Shown here one piece after another: positions 1-7,751 of a stretch of DNA of 64,000 nucleotides. Location of the stretch: contig JABAAE010000014.1 of the NCBI GenBank assembly GCA_014238905.1, forward strand, positions 182,818 to 246,817, given 5' to 3'. Both the position numbers and the translations under genes were made by a program. The notes under the pieces were generated by a model. It saw only the letters and a program-made list of their open reading frames with translations. It was not told the DNA's origin and made no database searches. Source of the DNA: Planctomycetota bacterium. GTDB taxonomy: Bacteria > Planctomycetota > Planctomycetia > Pirellulales > Pirellulaceae. Every line of letters begins with the position of its first letter. Position 1 is the first letter of the stretch.

Positions 1-1202
1 CTCTGAATGGATTTCCTCAGGCGGTAAACCGTGGAAGGGGGACGGCATTTGACAGGCTGATGATCAACAAAACGTTGAATATCAGCAGCAAGATCAGTAA
101 CCGATGCGTATCGGCGGCCCGGATCGTTTTCCAGTGCGTTCAGTACAATCCAGTCTAGTTCCCGACCGATTCTTCCCACCGAGGAAAGTGTTATGTCAAT
201 CGTTGAGTTCAGCCCAGGGTTTCTGTCGACCGAGCGGACCTGACGTTTTTGATTTTTCCGATTTCGGATGCCCGGTTTTGACGGATCAAAATTCTGAACA
301 AGGTTCAGTAGCTGCCAATCCGTCATTTCGGCACTGCCCCCTTCTTCAATTGGGGTCGTACCGGTCAGGAGTTGAAATAAAACCACGCCCAGCGAAAAGA
401 CATCGGTGCGTTCATCAACCACTCGGTCTTGATTCGATTTTCCGGCATTCCTGGCTTGTTCAGGACTCATCCAGGGCAGTGACCCCAAGACGGTCGTTTC
501 CGAAGTCAAGGAATGCTGTAAATCGAGATTGCCGGAAAATGATTTAGCCAATCCAAAATCAATGACTTTGACATTCCACGAACTGGGATCTCCCTCGCCG
601 CTTACCATGATGTTGGATGGCTTGATGTCGCGATGAATAACGCCCTGAGAATGGGAATAAGCAATCGCCTCGCAGGCTTTCAGAAAAAGCTGCAACCTTC
701 CCTTCAGGTTAACACGATGTCGATCGACAAATGATGCCAGATCCTCGCCATCGACGTACTCCATGATGAAATAGGGCTGACCACTAGGTGTCGTACCGGC
801 ATCAAACAGACTCGCGATGCCGGAGTGATTCATCAAAGCCAGCGTCTTTCGCTCGGTATCGAACCGTAGCAAGTGATGCTCCATACCTGATCGGATCAGC
901 TTGATCGCTACTTTACGATTGACCGGCTCCCGTTGCAATCCACACCAAACGGTCCCCATGCCGCCTTCGCCAATTAGTTCAACAAGCTCATACGGTCCGA
1001 TCACCTTAGGCGGTGCATCTCCCCAGGAAACGGACTTGGATGGCAAGCCCTCCTGCGGGTTAATATTCTGTTGGGTTAGCTTTTGAATCCAATCCACGTC
1101 GCTCGACAAATCGGTATTCAGCGTTCCGCACTGATTGACCCAATCCTGCATTTGCTTGACGGCCGAATCATTCTCGGGATCCTGCTTTTCTGTATCGCTC
1201 AT
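1..1202 (-). CDS. Serine/threonine protein kinase, partial (C-terminus beyond window start)
   Basis: A Hanks-type protein kinase; about 400 codons are visible from the ATG at 1202, and the gene runs off the left edge without a stop. After an acidic N-terminal stretch of about 70 residues come the glycine loop GEGGMGTVW (about 79-87), the ATP lysine in VAIKLI (about 101), the catalytic loop HRDIKPSN (about 190-197), DFGLAK (about 215) and the SPEQA segment. All catalytic residues are present. The last visible residues follow the kinase domain; planctomycete kinases of this type usually continue into a membrane segment and TPR repeats, which cannot be checked here. It phosphorylates Ser/Thr of unknown targets. 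Family call is secure, substrate unknown. Confidence 0.93.
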   Translation of the reverse strand, partial: MSDTEKQDPENDSAVKQMQDWVNQCGTLNTDLSSDVDWIQKLTQQNINPQEGLPSKSVSWGDAPPKVIGPYELVELIGEGGMGTVWCGLQREPVNRKVAIKLIRSGMEHHLLRFDTERKTLALMNHSGIASLFDAGTTPSGQPYFIMEYVDGEDLASFVDRHRVNLKGRLQLFLKACEAIAYSHSQGVIHRDIKPSNIMVSGEGDPSSWNVKVIDFGLAKSFSGNLDLQHSLTSETTVLGSLPWMSPEQARNAGKSNQDRVVDERTDVFSLGVVLFQLLTGTTPIEEGGSAEMTDWQLLNLVQNFDPSKPGIRNRKNQKRQVRSVDRNPGLNSTIDITLSSVGRIGRELDWIVLNALENDPGRRYASVTDLAADIQRFVDHQPVKCRPPSTVYRLRKSIQ

Positions 1203-1901
1203 GCTGATAATCCGTCCTGAAATCTAGGCAAAGAAAATTCAAGGGAAGAAAATCTAAACAAAGAAATTTTAAACAGAGAAGGCACCAAGAGACTCCAATT
1301 TGGCAAATCACCTCCGTGCCCAGAAATTTCGATGAGACCCCTAACGTGTCCCCGACAACGGCGTTGACGTTCTTCACAGCACACCCAACTTTGCAGCATT
1401 GTCGTTTTGCCGAGTCGAGGCCCGAACCGTTCCCGATTTCTTTTAGGCTTGATCAGCATCTCACCACCGGATCGTTCACGGCTAACAGCATTCACCTGCT
1501 TATTCTAACCGCGTTAAGTCATCAGACAAACGAATGGTGCGTTTTTGCTACCAATTAACATAAATAGAATGGGCTTTCCGGATTCAGTGTTGAGAATCTA
1601 GACATTGGTCAGCCTGCATCCTGGTCCAGCAGAATGCAGGTACCACATCACCCAACGAATACTGTAGCCATCAACGATGCAATTTGCATAACCCGGTTAT
1701 CCGATCGCATTGTCTTCAATTTCCCAACCCAGTTACGACACTTTTGAAACAAATCAAAGATTCCACCCCTGATCAGGATCAGCAGGTGGAATCAATGAAC
1801 TGGCTCGAAAAGGCATCTGCTGATGATCGACTACGGTAAACCGGCTTTCGTCAATCTAGCGGTGAAACCACAATTAACATTAAGGGCTGCCCAGTGCATT
1901 C
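1203..1901. other. Intergenic region, no gene seen
   Basis: About 700 bases separate the kinase start from the end of the next minus-strand gene. Its open frames are short, overlap each other on both strands and have no recognisable product. The only clear structure is the imperfect 15-bp tandem repeat just upstream of the kinase. The kinase promoter should lie here, but I could not pick it out. Confidence 0.6.
1220..1278. repeat. Imperfect 15-bp tandem repeat, four units
   Basis: Four A-rich units of 14, 15, 15 and 15 bp follow each other (1220-1233, 1234-1248, 1249-1263, 1264-1278). Units 1 and 3 share AAATCTA..CAAAG and units 2 and 4 are more diverged. Read on the minus strand the array gives a degenerate pentapeptide pattern (FLCLK, FLCLD, FLPLN, FLCLD), because the period is divisible by three. 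No real gene covers it. It lies immediately upstream of the kinase start and resembles in period the perfect array at 4954-5013. Confidence 0.7.
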
Positions 1902-2342
1902 CTAGTTTCCGTTGAGAGCATCGGCAAGGACCAATTCCTGTCGGTCAAGCAAACCTGAAAATTTGCCAATGGCAGAGTCGCAGGCATAGGCGACACGGCG
2001 TGCTAATTGATATTCTTCCATCCGCAACAGCTTATTGATGCAATGGTCGCAGACTCGGGTGATGTATTGAGCTGCGGCACGCATGTCATCTTTGGTTTGA
2101 TCGACGCATTGCCGTGCAGCGGCAATCGCTTCTTCGACCCGACCGACCGACAGGTATCTTTTGATCAATCTAACGGTGTCCGTCGTCCGTTGGGCAACAA
2201 TAAACTCCACGCGAGAGACGGTGTTTTGGACCTCGGTGACGCAGCGTGCCGCAATCGATTCCGCATCGGCTCGAGCGGTATTGGAGGGCAGGGTGGAAAA
2301 TGCGAGTGAGCATACAAACGTTAACATTCCTAAGCGATTCAT
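1902..2342 (-). CDS. Hypothetical secreted alpha-helical protein
   Basis: A 146-residue protein with a Sec-type signal peptide (about residues 1-26, ending near TARADAES). The rest is mostly helical with scattered cysteines, including a CDHC pair near residue 105. I chose the ATG at 2342 because a good GAGGA ribosome site precedes it and the signal peptide then starts at the terminus; an ATG 24 codons upstream gives a non-signal extension. No family recognised. The cysteines may form disulfides in the periplasm, which is inference. Confidence 0.7.
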   Translation of the reverse strand: MNRLGMLTFVCSLAFSTLPSNTARADAESIAARCVTEVQNTVSRVEFIVAQRTTDTVRLIKRYLSVGRVEEAIAAARQCVDQTKDDMRAAAQYITRVCDHCINKLLRMEEYQLARRVAYACDSAIGKFSGLLDRQELVLADALNGN

Positions 2343-2503
2343 GGCATTCCTCTTCAAAGAAACATGAAAAAATGTCGCACAACGAGCGACGGTCAAGCTT
2401 GGCCCAATGGCCAAGCAAAAGCTCTATGCGCGAAATTCCAGTTCTTCCGGGAAATCATAAAAAAAAACGAAGTTTATTAATTTGGCTGCTGATATGAGCC
2501 CTG

Positions 2504-2537
2504 TCTCAAATTGATCTCCTATTCTCAAATTGGGAGA
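2504..2537 (+). promoter_or_regulatory. Candidate sigma-54 activator site (paired TCTCAAATTG)
   Basis: Two copies of TCTCAAATTG start at 2504 and 2523, exactly 19 bp apart; the second lies in the near-palindrome TCTCAAATTGGGAGA. A closely matching paired element with the same 19-bp spacing sits at 45364-45390 upstream of another sigma-54-type promoter. It starts 97 bp upstream of the -24 element at 2601, a normal position for an enhancer-binding protein. The activator itself is not in the window. Confidence 0.5.
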
Positions 2538-2600
2538 CGGTACGGCAGAAAAAACGATTCCGACGCTGATTTCCCTTAGAAAAGTGATTGATTCAAATTT

Positions 2601-2616
2601 GGCATGACATGTGCAC
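2601..2616 (+). promoter_or_regulatory. Sigma-54-like promoter (-24/-12)
   Basis: TGGCATGACATGTGCA keeps the GG-N10-GC spacing of sigma-54 promoters and matches TGGCACG-N4-TTGCA at all but two positions (T for C in the -24 block, G for T in the -12 block). It lies 95 bp upstream of the CARDB protein gene at 2711 and points toward it. On its own it is a moderate match; the paired upstream element shared with the perfect promoter at 45437 raises confidence. Confidence 0.55.
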
Positions 2617-2681
2617 CAGAACCATGAAGTAAAACTTGAAAAGATGGCTAGCTGAATCGATTCAAAAACCGAGGTGCTGCC

Positions 2682-2699
2682 ATGAAAACTTCAAAATGA
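2682..2699 (+). CDS. Possible five-codon upstream ORF
   Basis: ATG at 2682 opens a five-codon frame (MKTSK, then TGA at 2697-2699). It is preceded at a normal distance by a strong GAGGTG ribosome site, better placed than most in the window. The frame ends 11 bases before the ATG of the CARDB gene at 2711, whose own ribosome site GAGGA overlaps the end of the mini-ORF. It could be a translated leader that couples to the main gene, or chance. Confidence 0.3.
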   Translation: MKTSK

Positions 2700-2710
2700 G
2701 GATCTAAGAC

Positions 2711-3730
2711 ATGTCAAATATTCCGATCAAGTTTTTTTTGATGATCCCCCTGACCTGGTTCACTTTGGGGCTCAATACGCCGTTGTCTGCTGGTGGTGGC
2801 TACTATCGAGTAACCGGCAACCTTAGAAATATTGACAACGCTGGTTCCGCGTTGGGCAGTTCCTCATGCTCCATGTCGAATGTAAAGCTGCGTTTCAAAA
2901 GCAGATGGACCGGCGGAACGGGCGTTGGTTTTACCGGCCCCCTCACACCCTTTCCCTGGGGTCCGTCCTGGGGTGAAGTGACCACCGATTCCAATGGAAG
3001 GTTTACAAAAACCAGTTATTTCTTCCCAAACGCGACACGCAACAGAGACGTTCTTATAGAAGCCAGAATCATGGACAGCCATTTTAATTACAGCTGGGTC
3101 GAGGTGAAAACGATTTTGGGAGTTTGGGGGGCTGCTCCGCGCCAACAAACCGGTAACATCTACACCTTTGCTCTGGGAAACGTTCAAACAGATCTGTTTG
3201 ATTGCCCTACCACTTGGACTTCACAACCGAACGAAGAAGAAAACGAGGAGGACGTTCCATTTCCAGTTCCCCAGAAAGTAAAGCTTGAGGAAGTTCCCTG
3301 TGGCTGGGGACCCAATAGCAAACCCGGAATTGATCTCACCTTTGCGAGTGTGGTTGTCCGTCACCGCGATAACCAACCGGACGCCCCACCGGAAAGAATC
3401 TCCTGGGAGGTCGTAGTCAAAAACGAAGGGACAGCCACTTATCGAGGCAGTGGCAAATGCAAAGCAAAGGTTCGATTTGCCGTTTTTATTCCCGAGCAAA
3501 ACAAGGAACGAGAGTATTTCCTTACCCTTTCAAAATCGATTGCCCCGGGATCTGAGAAAACCTTCACTTCCAACAATGGTAATCTTGGAGAAATTTCTGA
3601 AGCCAACTCCCAATCCTACAATGTTCTTTTTGAGATTGATCCGGACAACAGTATCGTTGAATCCAATGAGAACAACAATCAACAGAGCGGAGCTTATGCC
3701 CCAGCGACGCAGTCGTATACCAATCAATAA
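2711..3730 (+). CDS. Secreted CARDB-domain protein
   Basis: A 339-residue exported protein. Residues 1-27 form a signal peptide ending near PLSAGG. Residues 30-160 form a beta-rich region that looks like a transthyretin/carboxypeptidase-regulatory-type module. An acidic linker (about 175-185) follows, then a CARDB-like domain (about 195-330) with the typical pattern of a comparison strand (VVVKNEGTATYRGSG) and a closing FEIDPDNSIVESNENNN segment. CARDB domains are adhesion-type beta sandwiches in cell-surface proteins, so a structural or binding role outside the cell is likely. It is transcribed alone, apparently from the sigma-54-like promoter at 2601. Confidence 0.8.
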   Translation: MSNIPIKFFLMIPLTWFTLGLNTPLSAGGGYYRVTGNLRNIDNAGSALGSSSCSMSNVKLRFKSRWTGGTGVGFTGPLTPFPWGPSWGEVTTDSNGRFTKTSYFFPNATRNRDVLIEARIMDSHFNYSWVEVKTILGVWGAAPRQQTGNIYTFALGNVQTDLFDCPTTWTSQPNEEENEEDVPFPVPQKVKLEEVPCGWGPNSKPGIDLTFASVVVRHRDNQPDAPPERISWEVVVKNEGTATYRGSGKCKAKVRFAVFIPEQNKEREYFLTLSKSIAPGSEKTFTSNNGNLGEISEANSQSYNVLFEIDPDNSIVESNENNNQQSGAYAPATQSYTNQ

Positions 3731-4053
3731 CCGGATAGACTGCTCTGGGCACCCCTTGCTGAAATCTGACGGGTTAACCTACCACAGCAGCACGGGGCAA
3801 TTCAAAACCGGACACCAAGGCAGAACCAAAACAACCAGTGCCAGTTTTGGATTGGCGGACCAGCGGAGTCGGCAACAGAATTCACCCACTGCCCCGATTG
3901 ATGAAGGAGGACCACCACAATTCATGTTTCAAATCCCAATAAATGTGATAGGATTGCGCCTTTAGGGACGGCGAAGATTCGTTGTTGCAGGAGCCCCCGC
4001 CATCCTGGCTGCGAAATCAATCCAAGGGTCAATGCTCCCGATACACCTGGTAG
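3731..4053. other. Intergenic region, nothing recognised
   Basis: About 320 bases between the CARDB gene and the ankyrin lipoprotein gene. A frame that overlaps the CARDB gene runs into it but shows no family features. I see no hairpin terminator, repeat or convincing promoter. Confidence 0.5.
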
Positions 4054-4527
4054 ATGATGCGACGAACTAGGTCACTGTTGATTTTCTTAATGTTTGCTTC
4101 TGGTTGTGGAGCTCCGCTGTCAGTTCATGATGCCGCCAAACTGGGTGAAACCTCACGTGTCCGAACCCATTTGGACCAGGGAGGGGATGTCAATTCAATT
4201 GACAATCAGGGGTTCCCGCTTTTGACCAACGCAGTTCGGGGAATTTGCGACGTCGAAATGATACGACTGCTGCTCCTGCATGGTGCGGATGTCAATGGAC
4301 AGGATGCGATTGGATGGCCCCCCATCTATTATGCCATTATTGTTGGCAACAAATTGGACGCCGCACAATTGCTGTTTCAGTATGGTGCCGACCTAAATGC
4401 AAACATCGGCCACACCAGCTTAACGCTCCTTGATATTGCGTCGGACGTTAAGAATAATCAGGCCATCTCCTTTATCAAACAACATGGCGGTAAATCCGGT
4501 CAGAACCTTCTAGAAACAGATCCATGA
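4054..4527 (+). CDS. Ankyrin-repeat lipoprotein
   Basis: A 157-residue lipoprotein: signal peptide with lipobox FASGC (Cys18 is the lipidation site), then three to four ankyrin repeats. The repeats show typical landmarks such as LLLLHGADVNGQDAIGWPP and LLFQYGADLNA. Ankyrin repeats bind other proteins; here they would face the periplasm. The stop overlaps the start of the next lipoprotein gene (ATGA at 4524-4527), so the two are translationally coupled. The partner and process are unknown. Confidence 0.85.
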   Translation: MMRRTRSLLIFLMFASGCGAPLSVHDAAKLGETSRVRTHLDQGGDVNSIDNQGFPLLTNAVRGICDVEMIRLLLLHGADVNGQDAIGWPPIYYAIIVGNKLDAAQLLFQYGADLNANIGHTSLTLLDIASDVKNNQAISFIKQHGGKSGQNLLETDP

Positions 4528-4856
4528 AAAATCTCGTTGGATATTTACTGTGGCCCATCATGTTGACCGGTTGCCATAACCAGGAATTGACGTTGGTCAA
4601 TCGCGGTTCGGAAAAATGGGAAAATGTCACCGTTCGTGTCGGCGAATTCCAATGGTCCACGCCCATTCTGGACAATGGTAGAAATAACGTCAAAGTGCGA
4701 TTTCAAATCCAAAACGAAACCGGTGGAACGGTCAGTGGAAAACTCAATGGAATCGTCTATCAAGAGGATTTTGGTTATTTTACTCCCAACATGCCCACAA
4801 ATTACCACATCACCTTTGAAGACAACGGAAACATTACCGTCAAGGACGCGCTGTAG
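4524..4856 (+). CDS. Small lipoprotein, unknown function
   Basis: A 110-residue lipoprotein with lipobox LTGC (Cys17). The mature part is a single beta-rich domain of about 90 residues, perhaps an immunoglobulin-like or transthyretin-like sandwich (inference from alternating hydrophobic strands). It overlaps the ankyrin lipoprotein gene by four bases and is probably its partner. The gene is followed immediately by a hexanucleotide repeat that starts two bases after the stop. Confidence 0.7.
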   Translation: MKNLVGYLLWPIMLTGCHNQELTLVNRGSEKWENVTVRVGEFQWSTPILDNGRNNVKVRFQIQNETGGTVSGKLNGIVYQEDFGYFTPNMPTNYHITFEDNGNITVKDAL

Positions 4857-4857
4857 C

Positions 4858-4890
4858 GGGAGAGGGAGAGGGAGAGGGAGAGGGAGAGGA
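4858..4890. repeat. Hexanucleotide repeat (GGGAGA)5
   Basis: Five perfect GGGAGA units plus a partial sixth, all purine on the plus strand. It begins two bases after the stop codon of the small lipoprotein gene, so it would be in the 3' untranslated region. Such arrays are slippage-prone and can vary in copy number between strains. Confidence 0.95.
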
Positions 4891-4953
4891 ACGCCCGCCA
4901 AAATTGCCGCGGGCCTGCTCTATTGGTTGGCACCGCGCACTTTGCGACACCAA

Positions 4954-5013
4954 ACTCTGGGCCTAAAAACTCTGGGCCTAAAAACTCTGGGCCTAAAAAC
5001 TCTGGGCCTAAAA
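4954..5013. repeat. Perfect 15-bp tandem repeat, four units
   Basis: Four identical copies of ACTCTGGGCCTAAAA. The unit holds the palindrome GGGCC/TAGGCCCA-like core, so single-stranded forms could fold. On the minus strand the array reads as repeated LGPEF, on the plus strand as TLGLK, but no real gene covers it. It has the same period as the arrays at 1220 and 28935. Confidence 0.95.
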
Positions 5014-5390
5014 ACGCTACTTGATCTATTGTTGATCGCATCCAGCGACGGGCCTCCCGTTTTGGCGACAAGGAGAAAAGCTGTCCAACTCATTCAGAAA
5101 CCCTTGTTTTATTCTCAAAATGGCTCTCAGGGGACAATCGGTCCGGGATAGAAAATGATTCTTCCGGACAATCCTTCGTTTTGCCAATCGATTAGGTGCG
5201 GCGGATGATTGGAAACTCGGGGTAAGATCTCGACAACAACCGCTGGAATCAGATTAAAGACTTTGCCAGGTGTGGATGAAATTTCCCATCTATTTACCTC
5301 GCCACCGCTACCGCTTCTGGTTATTTCTGTTGACAGCATATGCGATTCCCCTAATACTACGACGGTAGTTTCCTTGCTCCTAGTTAGGCC

Positions 5391-5882
5391 ATGTACAACA
5401 AGTCGCTTTCACTATTGCTGGTTATTCTGATCTTTTGGTGCCCACTGAGGTGCTTAGGAGCAGGCTGTCCGTGCGGATCCGGTTCCAATCTTCAGGAAGT
5501 TACCGGTGTGGACGAGATCGGCTCTATTTCAATTCTGCCCTGTTGCTGCGACGACAGACCACCCACCACAGCCGGCAATCAATTGAGCGGCCGCTGGAAC
5601 CTACCTGTCGCCCCCCTCGGTTCAGGCCAACAGGGGCAAAAATGCCCTTGTGAAAATTGCCAATGCTCCTGCTCCGGAGCGACGCTTTCGGTGCATTTCA
5701 TTTTACACGTCGAAACCGTAAGACAATTTCTGGGCCAATACAAAGACCTCGGGGCGATCATGGCTCGTACGGGGACGTCTGACATCGACCAGTTGGAAAG
5801 AAATAAGCCTCGCTCCAATTTTCTCCATGCAAGTAAAACAGGCCGACAAATTCGGTGCGTGCTCGAGTCGTTTTTGATCTAG
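5391..5882 (+). CDS. Cysteine-rich secreted protein
   Basis: A 163-residue protein with a signal peptide (about residues 1-23). Three cysteine clusters follow: GCPCGSG (about 25-31), PCCCDD (about 50-55) and KCPCENCQCSCSG (about 85-97). The CxCxxCxCxC spacing recalls metal-binding proteins. The last third has no cysteine cluster. It lies 62 bases upstream of the ABC exporter operon, in the same direction, and may belong to it. No family recognised; metal binding is inference only. Confidence 0.6.
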   Translation: MYNKSLSLLLVILIFWCPLRCLGAGCPCGSGSNLQEVTGVDEIGSISILPCCCDDRPPTTAGNQLSGRWNLPVAPLGSGQQGQKCPCENCQCSCSGATLSVHFILHVETVRQFLGQYKDLGAIMARTGTSDIDQLERNKPRSNFLHASKTGRQIRCVLESFLI

Positions 5883-5944
5883 ATGGTGGTTATCCAGTTG
5901 GTTGACTGTTAAACCGATCACCATCCTGTCTTTACAAAAGCGAT

Positions 5945-7123
5945 ATGTTCTTTAAACCATTGCCATGGGAATATGGCATCAGGAATCTATTTCGAAGGCC
6001 AGCCCGGTCCCTGCTGACGTTGTCAGGATTGACAGTCGTTATTGCATTGGTCTTGGTGATCGTTGGATTTGTGCGCGGCCTGGAAAAGACCTTGGAAGTC
6101 AGTGGCAACGACAACACGGCGATCGTCTTCGCGTTGGGAATGGGAGAAAACCTGGAATACTCGTCGATCCCAATGCGATCCAACGAGCTTGTTGCGGCGA
6201 GCTACAGCGGGATCAAACAACGTGAAGGGACAAAGTACATTTCGCCGGAACTTTACCTCGGCACCCAGGTTGGAGTGCCTTCCAATAACTCCGATGAACC
6301 TAAGGAAACGATGGGACTGGTACGTGGTGTGACCCGAACAGTGCAACTGGTCCGCAGCAACGTGGAACTGGAGAATGGAAGATGGCCGCGGACCAACGAA
6401 GTGATGGTTGGCAAACTGGCGGCCACAAAACTCGGCGTCAAGGCAAGTGATCTGGAGATCGGAAAGTCAATCCAACTCGAAGGTCGTAGTTGGAAAATTT
6501 CCGGGGACTTCTCCAGTGCCGGTTCGGCATTTGAATCTGAAATATGGTGCCGACTAGATGATCTTCAACAAGCCATGAAGCGGCAAGACCTGAGCATTCT
6601 GGCGTTGACCATCGCGCCTGACGGAGACTTCGCTGATCTTGATCTGTTTTGCAAACAACGCCTCGACCTGGAACTGCAGGCGATGAAAGAGAATCGATAC
6701 TACCAGCTACTACAAAGAGACTATGCTCCCTTTCGCTGGTTGGCATGGCTTGTTGTGGCCTTGGTAGCCGGAGCAGGTTTGTTTGCCGGTCTCAACACGA
6801 TGTACAGCGCCGTTGTTGGCCGCGTTGCCGAAATTGCCATGCTGCGGACAATCGGATTCGGACGCCGGGCGATTGCCCTCAGCCTGGTCCAGGAAGCGTT
6901 GACGCTTGCGATTTCGGCATCCCTGCTTGCCTCGCTGGTTGCCATCATGCTCATTAACGGCATTGCCGTACGATTTACGATGGGAGCATTTGCGTTGGAA
7001 ATCGACAGCGTCAGTATTCTGATTGGGTGCGCGGTTGGATTCCTTCTGGGCATTGTGGGTTCTTTACCTCCTGCCATCAAGGCATTTCGAATTCAAATCG
7101 TCGACGGACTTCGAACGACATAA
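5945..7123 (+). CDS. ABC transporter permease (FtsX/MacB type)
   Basis: A 392-residue membrane subunit of an ABC exporter. One transmembrane helix near the N-terminus (about 22-44) is followed by a MacB-type periplasmic domain (about 45-265) and three more helices (about 270-385) forming the FtsX domain with the ARISMLRTIG-like motif (here AEIAMLRTIGFGRRAI). Unlike MacB it lacks a fused ATPase, which is encoded separately at 9312. It is first of five tightly spaced genes and one of two FtsX permeases in the operon, so the transporter is probably a heterodimer. Substrate unknown. Confidence 0.9.
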   Translation: MFFKPLPWEYGIRNLFRRPARSLLTLSGLTVVIALVLVIVGFVRGLEKTLEVSGNDNTAIVFALGMGENLEYSSIPMRSNELVAASYSGIKQREGTKYISPELYLGTQVGVPSNNSDEPKETMGLVRGVTRTVQLVRSNVELENGRWPRTNEVMVGKLAATKLGVKASDLEIGKSIQLEGRSWKISGDFSSAGSAFESEIWCRLDDLQQAMKRQDLSILALTIAPDGDFADLDLFCKQRLDLELQAMKENRYYQLLQRDYAPFRWLAWLVVALVAGAGLFAGLNTMYSAVVGRVAEIAMLRTIGFGRRAIALSLVQEALTLAISASLLASLVAIMLINGIAVRFTMGAFALEIDSVSILIGCAVGFLLGIVGSLPPAIKAFRIQIVDGLRTT

Positions 7124-7166
7124 CACCAAGCGTTATTTTTCACCACCAATCAAAAGGAAAAAAAGA

Positions 7167-7727
7167 ATGAAATCAAAAAACAGAAGTTCTACCATTTATC
7201 AAATCCAGGCGACCGTCTGCTTGATTACTGTTTGCCTCCTTTCGATCGGGTGTGGCAGCGGTAATGACAGCAATACCAAATCCGAGGGTCCAGCCTATGA
7301 TGGATCAAAATTCCTCGCCAAATCCGACATCGCCGGCGCAACAGAGGTAACCGAAGCTCGAGAGACGGTCAAAAACTCTGATGAAATCATCATCGTGGGA
7401 CGAATCGGGGGCAGTTTGGATCCCTGGATAGCAGGCAGAGCTGCCTTTTTTATCGTGGACCGATCCTTGAAATCGTGCATTGACGGAACTCCAGAAGGTG
7501 AATCATGTAGTTGTGAAACGCCCTGGGATTATTGCTGTGCAACCGACCAATTGAAAGACGCGATGGCCCTCGTCAAATTCGTCGAAAACAATGGGAAAAT
7601 GGTCGATCAAGACGCACGAAAAATCTTTGGAATCAAAGAACTGCAAACCGTGACCGTCCAAGGAACAGCCGAACGTGATGACGCTGGCAACCTGACCATC
7701 CTGGCAACCAAGATGTTTGTTCAGTAA
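7167..7727 (+). CDS. Lipoprotein of the ABC exporter operon
   Basis: A 186-residue lipoprotein. I start it at the ATG at 7167, preceded by AAAAGGAA, because this places a signal peptide with lipobox LSIGC (Cys29) at the terminus; the longer frame from 7023 runs inside the permease gene. The mature part has a cysteine cluster near the middle (CSCETPWDYCC) and ends in a small beta domain (VTVQGTAERDDAGNLTI) that resembles an OB-type barrel. It sits between the permease and adaptor genes, so it probably acts with the exporter at the membrane surface. No named family recognised. Confidence 0.75.
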   Translation: MKSKNRSSTIYQIQATVCLITVCLLSIGCGSGNDSNTKSEGPAYDGSKFLAKSDIAGATEVTEARETVKNSDEIIIVGRIGGSLDPWIAGRAAFFIVDRSLKSCIDGTPEGESCSCETPWDYCCATDQLKDAMALVKFVENNGKMVDQDARKIFGIKELQTVTVQGTAERDDAGNLTILATKMFVQ

Positions 7728-7751
7728 ATGGCCAACCCCAAAAGGTAAATC

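Larger units (their letters stand above)
4857..5390. other. Intergenic region with two tandem repeats
   Basis: About 530 bases with no credible gene. It holds the GGGAGA array and the 15-bp array listed separately. A 175-residue frame crosses both arrays but is an artefact of repeat periods divisible by three. The promoter of the cysteine-rich gene at 5391 should lie in the last 200 bases; none is clear. Confidence 0.6.

Noticed and set aside
4624..5151. A 175-codon plus-strand frame across the GGGAGA and 15-bp arrays
   Set aside because: It overlaps the small lipoprotein gene in another frame, and its length comes from repeats whose period is a multiple of three; it has no domain and no ribosome site.
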